Shown in pieces: positions 59,840 to 64,000 of a DNA stretch of 64,000 nucleotides. The stretch is from JAAYDS01 sp012729155. GTDB taxonomy: Bacteria > Chloroflexota > Anaerolineae > UBA1429. The position numbers were made by a program, and so were the translations under genes. Numbering within the stretch: the first letter of the stretch is position 1; the number at the start of each line of letters is the position of its first letter. A model generated the notes under the pieces. It ran no database searches. It saw only the letters and a list, made by a program, of their open reading frames with translations, and was not told the origin of the DNA. Where the stretch lies: the NCBI GenBank assembly GCA_036774405.1, contig DAIPBO010000012.1, positions 1 to 64,000 of the forward strand, read 5' to 3'.

Positions 59840-61579
59840 ATGCGCATGAGTCATCTCTTTGGCCGCACCCTGCGCGATGCCCCCTCGGATGCTCAGCTGC
59901 CCAGCCACCAACTCTCGGTGCGCGCCGGGCTGGTGCGGCAGCTTGCCCAGGGCATCTACTCGTTTCTGCCTTTGGGGTGGCGCGCCATTCGCAAGATCGA
60001 GGGGATCATCCGGCAGGAGATGGACGCTGTCGGTGGCCAAGAGTTGCTGATGCCACTGGTGCACCCGGCCGAGCTGTGGCAGCGTACCGGCCGTTACGAC
60101 GCCCCTGCGCCAGGCCGCAACCTGCTGCGATTTAACGACCGCTGGGACCACCCCATGGTGCTGGCGATGACTCACGAAGAGGTGGCCGCCGATCTGGCGC
60201 GCACCGAGATCAGCTCATACCGGCAGTTGCCGTTGATGACCTACCACTTTCAGGTCAAGTTCCGCGACGAGCCCCGGGCGCGAGGCGGATTGGTGCGCGT
60301 GCGCGAGTTCATTATGAAGGATGCCTACACCTATAGCGCCAGCGACGAGCAGCTCGACGAGCAGTACCAGGCTATCTATGCGGCCTATCTGCGCATCTTT
60401 CAGCGTTGTGGGCTTGACGTCTTGCCCGTGCGGGCTGCTACGGGCGCTATGGGCGGTTCGGCATCGCACGAGTTTATGGTGCCCAATGAGCTGGGCGAGG
60501 ACACACTGCTGCTCTGCCCTGCGTGTGGTTATGCGGCCAACGCCGAGACGGCCACCTTCACCAAGGGGCAGGCGGCAGAGGAGCCGTTGGCGGCTATGGA
60601 ACAGGTGGCCACGCCCGGCGCCACCACCATCGAGGCGGTGGCACGCTACCTGGGCGTGCCGGTGAACAAGACCGCCAAGGCGGTGTTCTTGGCCACGCCC
60701 GCCGGCCGGGTGGTCTTTTGCGTTATCCGCGGTGATCTCGAGGTGAGCGAGGCCAAAGTGTCGGCGCTGCTGGGCGGCGAGGAGCTGGGTGCAGCCACAC
60801 CGGAGCAACTGCAGCGTGCCGGGCTGGTGGCGGGCTATGCCTCGCCGGTGGGCGTCAAAGAGGGCGCCGCGGGCGAGGCGGTACTGGTGATCGGCGACGA
60901 CTCGCTGCTGCATGCGCCCAACCTGGTGGCCGGCGCCAACAGGCCAGGCTATCACCTCGTCAACGTCAACTATCCCCGCGATTACGCCGTGGATCAGATG
61001 TCTGACATTGCCCTGGCCCGTGAGGGCGATCCGTGCCCCGTCTGCCAGCAGCCGCTGCAACTGACGCGCGGCATCGAGGTGGGGCATGTGTTCAAGCTGG
61101 GCACCCGCTACAGCGATGCCCTGGGCGCCACCTATCTGGATGCCGATGGCCGGCCGCATCCGGTGATCATGGGCAGCTATGGCATCGGGCTGGGGCGGCT
61201 GCTGGCGTGTATCATCGAGCAGCATCACGACGAGCATGGCATCGTCTGGCCTACAAGCGTTGCGCCCTATCAGGTGTACATCGCTTCGCTGGCGCGGCCG
61301 GGGTCTGAGGTCGAGCAGGCGGCCGATGCCCTGTATGAGCGGCTGTGCGCCGCCGGGTTCGAGGTGCTCTATGACGATCGCAACGAGCGCGCTGGGGTCA
61401 AGTTCAACGATGCGGACCTGCTTGGCATACCCGTACGCCTGACGGTGAGCGACCGCACAGCGCCGCAGCATACAGTCGAGTGCAAGCTGCGTTGGGAGTC
61501 AGAGCGGCACCTCGTACCCCTCGATGAGGTCGAGTCGGTCATCGGCGCCGCAATGAACCTGCAGCAGCCCCAGGCTTGA
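59840..61579 (+). CDS. proS: Prolyl-tRNA synthetase, bacterial type
   Basis: A 579-residue class II synthetase. Motif 1 region is GIYSFLPLGWRAIRKIEGIIRQEM, motif 2 is YHFQVKFRDEPRARGGLVRVREFIMKDAYT, and motif 3 lies in MGSYGIGLGRLLAC. An editing (INS) domain sits between motifs 2 and 3 (about 230-390), followed by a C-terminal anticodon-binding domain. This is the standard bacterial ProRS size. ATG 59840 has GAAGGAG; ATG 59846 is a minor alternative. Its stop lies in the -35 of the downstream T-box promoter. Confidence 0.96.
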   Translation: MRMSHLFGRTLRDAPSDAQLPSHQLSVRAGLVRQLAQGIYSFLPLGWRAIRKIEGIIRQEMDAVGGQELLMPLVHPAELWQRTGRYDAPAPGRNLLRFNDRWDHPMVLAMTHEEVAADLARTEISSYRQLPLMTYHFQVKFRDEPRARGGLVRVREFIMKDAYTYSASDEQLDEQYQAIYAAYLRIFQRCGLDVLPVRAATGAMGGSASHEFMVPNELGEDTLLLCPACGYAANAETATFTKGQAAEEPLAAMEQVATPGATTIEAVARYLGVPVNKTAKAVFLATPAGRVVFCVIRGDLEVSEAKVSALLGGEELGAATPEQLQRAGLVAGYASPVGVKEGAAGEAVLVIGDDSLLHAPNLVAGANRPGYHLVNVNYPRDYAVDQMSDIALAREGDPCPVCQQPLQLTRGIEVGHVFKLGTRYSDALGATYLDADGRPHPVIMGSYGIGLGRLLACIIEQHHDEHGIVWPTSVAPYQVYIASLARPGSEVEQAADALYERLCAAGFEVLYDDRNERAGVKFNDADLLGIPVRLTVSDRTAPQHTVECKLRWESERHLVPLDEVESVIGAAMNLQQPQA

Positions 61580-61604
61580 CGTGCGCAGCCCATGCTGCTA
61601 TGAT
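61576..61604 (+). promoter_or_regulatory. Promoter of the valS T-box transcript
   Basis: TTGACG (61576-61581), 17 bp, TATGAT (61599-61604). The -35 overlaps the proS stop TGA (61577-61579). Confidence 0.75.
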
Positions 61605-61610
61605 CTGGGC

Positions 61611-61868
61611 ATCGGCGATGATCGGAAGGAGTAGCCGTTCGCGCGTCGCAAGAGATGAGGGGTCAGCGGCTGAGAGCCCCTCTCGGCGCCAGGCGGTGAA
61701 GGTCGTCCGTGAGCCAGATGGCTGAAGGCGAGTAAGCCACCTCGGGTGCGCCCGTTATAGCGATCGAGCGTGGTCGGCCAAGGCCGGCCAAAGAGGAGTG
61801 GTACCGCGGAAGGCGCAAGATGGCGCCCTTTCGTCTCCAGCAGACGAGAGGGCGCTTTGTCGTTGTTG
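61611..61868 (+). ncRNA. T-box riboswitch leader of valS
   Basis: The leader contains the conserved antiterminator bulge AGTGGTACCGCGG (61797-61809). Its TGGT (61799-61802) can pair with the ACCA end of uncharged tRNA-Val. In stem I, AGTA (61630-61633) and GTGAAGG opposite it form the specifier-loop motif, with GTC (Val) as the probable specifier (about 61702-61704). The competing terminator is a 14-bp stem (61823-61836 / 61842-61855) with TTTGTCGTT. Expression of valS would rise when tRNA-Val is uncharged. Confidence 0.9.
61823..61864 (+). terminator. T-box terminator hairpin
   Basis: A 14-bp stem with one G-T wobble and a CCAGC loop, followed by TTTGTCGTT. It is mutually exclusive with the T-box antiterminator. 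Confidence 0.85.
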
Positions 61869-61892
61869 AGGATCGATCTGGGGAGGAAACAG

Positions 61893-64000
61893 ATGACCAA
61901 GATGCCGCTGCCGCAAGAGATGGCCAGGATGTACGACGCCGCAGCCATCGAGCAGCCCCTATATCACTGGTGGATGGAGCGCGGCGATTTTAAGCCGCGC
62001 ATCGACCCGGCGCAAAAGCCGTTCGTGATCTCAATGCCGCCGCCCAACGTCACCGGCGCACTGCATCTGGGGCACGCCATCATCGCATCGATCGAAGACG
62101 CGATGATCCGCTACCATCGTCTGCATGGCCGGCCAACGCTCTGGGTGCCTGGCAGCGACCATGCTGGCATCGCGACGCAGAACGTGGTCGAGCGCGAGCT
62201 GGCCAAAGAGGGCCTCACGCGGCACGATCTGGGCCGCGAAAAGTTCGTCGAGCGGGTGTGGCAGTGGAAAGAGGTCTACCATCGGCGCATCACCGAGCAG
62301 CACTATGCCCTGGGCGTCTCGTGCGACTGGGACCGCGAGCGCTTTACCATGGATGAGGGCCTCTCGCGGGCGGTGAGAGAAGCTTTTGTGCAGCTCTACG
62401 AAGATGGTTTGATCTACCGTGGCTCGTATCTGGTGAACTGGTGCCCGCGCTGCGGCACGGCCATCTCTGACCTCGAGGTGGAGCACGAGGATGAGCAGGC
62501 GCACTTGTGGTACGTGCGCTACTGGACGGCCGACCGCAGCCGCTCGATCACGGTGGCCACCACGCGCCCCGAGACGATTCTGGGCGATACGGCTGTGGCC
62601 GTGCACCCCGAGGATGAGCGCTATGCTGACCTGGTGGGGCTTGAGGTGGTGCTGCCGGTGATCGGGCGCGCCATCCCCATTGTGGCAGATGAGGCGGTGG
62701 ATCGTGCCTTTGGAACCGGCGCCGTCAAGATCACGCCGGCGCATGACCCGGTGGACTATGAGGTGGGGCAACGGCATGGCCTGCCGTCGATCAATGTGAT
62801 GAACGACGATATGACCATGAACGCCGAGGCCGGCCCCTACGTGGGCCAAGACCGCTTTGACTGTCGCCGCAACCTGGTGGCTGACATCGAGGCGCTGGGC
62901 GATCTGATCAAGATCCAGGATCTGAGCCACGCTGTGGGGCATTGCCAGCGCTGCAACACCATCGTAGAACCGCGCATCTCCAAGCAGTGGTTCGTCAAGA
63001 CGGCACCGCTGGCCGAGGAGGCGCTGGCGGCCGTCAACGATGGACGTATTCGCATCGTGCCTGAGCGTTTTGCGCGCGTGTATGCCAACTGGATGGAGAA
63101 CATCCGCGACTGGTGTATCTCGCGGCAGCTCTGGTGGGGGCATCGCATCCCTGTCTGGTACTGTGCCGACTGTGGCGCCGAACTCTGTGCCCGTGAAGAC
63201 CCGACCACCTGCGCCAAGTGCGGCGGCAGGGCCCTGGAGCAAGACCCTGACGTGCTCGACACCTGGTTCTCGTCGGGGCTGTGGCCCTTTTCGACGTTGG
63301 GCTGGCCCGACCAGACGCCCGACCTGGACTATTTTTACCCCACGTCGGTGCTCGAGACGGGCTATGACATCCTCTTTTTCTGGGTGGCTCGCATGATCAT
63401 GATGGGTCTGCGCATGACGGGGCAGGTGCCTTTCGATACCGTCTATCTGCATGGGCTCATCCGCAACGAGGACGGCAAAAAGATCAGCAAGTCGCTGCCT
63501 AACGCCGAGAGCTATGATCCGCTGAACATCATCCGCGAGTATGGGCAGGACGCACTGCGCTACACACTGCTCACCGGCTCTACCCCTGGCAACGACATGA
63601 AGCTGTCGCTTGGCCGCGTGGAGAGCAACCGCAACTTTGGCAACAAGCTGTGGCAGGCGGCTCGCTTTGTGCTGGGCAACCTGGGCGATCAGTCGGCCGC
63701 CTTTACGCCACCCGCGAGCGTCGACCCTGCCACGCTCGACGACGTCGCTGACCGCTGGATCGTGAGCCGATTCCATGGTCTGGTTGGCGAGGTGGATCGC
63801 CTCTTTGAGGCTTATCAGATCGGCGAGGCGGGCCGACAGATCTATGAGTTCATCTGGGGCGAGTACTGTGACTGGTATATCGAGATGACCAAAGTGCGCC
63901 TGCGCGGCGACGGCGGGTCGGCGGCCGAGCAGGCGCTGCAGGCGCTGGTGTACGTGCTCGACGGCTGTCTCAAGCTGCTGCACCCCTACATGCCCTTTGT
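61893..64000 (+). CDS. valS: Valyl-tRNA synthetase, 5' part (runs off the window)
   Basis: The first 702 codons are visible, with no stop before the window end. HIGH motif region is PPPNVTGALHLGHAI (about 50-64). The CP1 editing domain is intact (ATTRPETILGDTAVAVHPEDE). Zinc-type cysteines are in WCPRCGTA and the CADCGAEL / CAKCGG pairs. The second signature reads KKISKS (Ile instead of Met in KMSKS). The anticodon-binding domain is just starting (WIVSRF, GEYCDWYIE). ATG 61893 has GGGGAGG 8-10 nt upstream and follows the T-box leader. Confidence 0.95.
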   Translation, partial: MTKMPLPQEMARMYDAAAIEQPLYHWWMERGDFKPRIDPAQKPFVISMPPPNVTGALHLGHAIIASIEDAMIRYHRLHGRPTLWVPGSDHAGIATQNVVERELAKEGLTRHDLGREKFVERVWQWKEVYHRRITEQHYALGVSCDWDRERFTMDEGLSRAVREAFVQLYEDGLIYRGSYLVNWCPRCGTAISDLEVEHEDEQAHLWYVRYWTADRSRSITVATTRPETILGDTAVAVHPEDERYADLVGLEVVLPVIGRAIPIVADEAVDRAFGTGAVKITPAHDPVDYEVGQRHGLPSINVMNDDMTMNAEAGPYVGQDRFDCRRNLVADIEALGDLIKIQDLSHAVGHCQRCNTIVEPRISKQWFVKTAPLAEEALAAVNDGRIRIVPERFARVYANWMENIRDWCISRQLWWGHRIPVWYCADCGAELCAREDPTTCAKCGGRALEQDPDVLDTWFSSGLWPFSTLGWPDQTPDLDYFYPTSVLETGYDILFFWVARMIMMGLRMTGQVPFDTVYLHGLIRNEDGKKISKSLPNAESYDPLNIIREYGQDALRYTLLTGSTPGNDMKLSLGRVESNRNFGNKLWQAARFVLGNLGDQSAAFTPPASVDPATLDDVADRWIVSRFHGLVGEVDRLFEAYQIGEAGRQIYEFIWGEYCDWYIEMTKVRLRGDGGSAAEQALQALVYVLDGCLKLLHPYMPF

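Noticed and set aside
62031..63983. 650-codon antisense open frame opposite valS
   Set aside because: valS motifs on the plus strand are unambiguous. The antisense translation is His/Asp/Val-rich noise.

Overview
The window is GC-rich (roughly 60-65% by eye), densely coded bacterial chromosome. No phage, plasmid, insertion sequence or CRISPR array was seen. Several features suggest Chloroflexota, perhaps Anaerolineae-like: a CpXC-domain protein, CHAT/STAND proteins, a full-length Lhr helicase, a DHH-CBS-CCA-transferase fusion, FmdB zinc ribbons, a T-box in front of valS, and a Gram-positive-type LexA box of the kind reported for the Chloroflexota member Dehalococcoides. No rRNA or marker phylogeny is available, so this placement is inference. 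Most genes are housekeeping or metabolic. Many sit behind clear sigma-70-like promoters (TTGAC.-16/18-TAtaaT).

Layout. 1-5 kb: the 3' end of tRNA-Thr(CGT), a DUF922-like metalloprotease with an eCIS/DUF4157-style leader, a radical SAM DNA-repair-type protein behind a probable LexA-controlled promoter, an FGGY sugar kinase, and an AlaX editing protein. 5-10 kb: an AlaX-MBL-FAD subunit-HemW operon facing a CpXC protein and a PHP phosphoesterase. 10-19 kb: Lhr helicase, PAC2 protein, the DHH-CBS-CCA fusion and a PurM-like protein. 19-22 kb: uracil/xanthine permease and rpiA. 22-25 kb: a CHAT-protease/ATPase followed by two small membrane proteins. 25-32 kb: a nucleoside-type (BMP) ABC transporter whose binding lipoprotein is a double-domain fusion. 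32-36 kb: three membrane genes related to complex I/hydrogenase-4 subunits, with no peripheral arm.

36-41 kb: yebC-ruvC-ruvA, ribosomal protein L25, a HEPN-like protein behind a perfect palindrome, arfB, udk, a DnaA-box cluster and bioY. 41.5-46.1 kb: a two-gene unit coding for a degenerate-CHAT/STAND/TPR protein and an LCAT-like lipase. 46-51 kb: queD-lon, then an AlbA/HATPase regulator followed by a 21-bp perfect inverted repeat and envelope-stress-like membrane proteins. 51-64 kb: mutL, a DMT exporter, an aminotransferase, fmdB, tgt-uppP-PstS-like lipoprotein, a glyoxalase-II-like hydrolase, proS, a T-box leader, and valS running off the right edge.

The best candidates for something new are: (1) the STAND/TPR plus LCAT-lipase pair, which looks like an NLR-style sensor with a membrane-damaging effector; (2) the CHAT-ATPase with translationally coupled small membrane proteins; (3) the BMP/family-1 solute-binding fusion, with enlarged permeases; (4) the LexA-box promoter of the radical SAM/HhH gene. 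Functional statements rest on recognising family motifs by eye. No database search was run.
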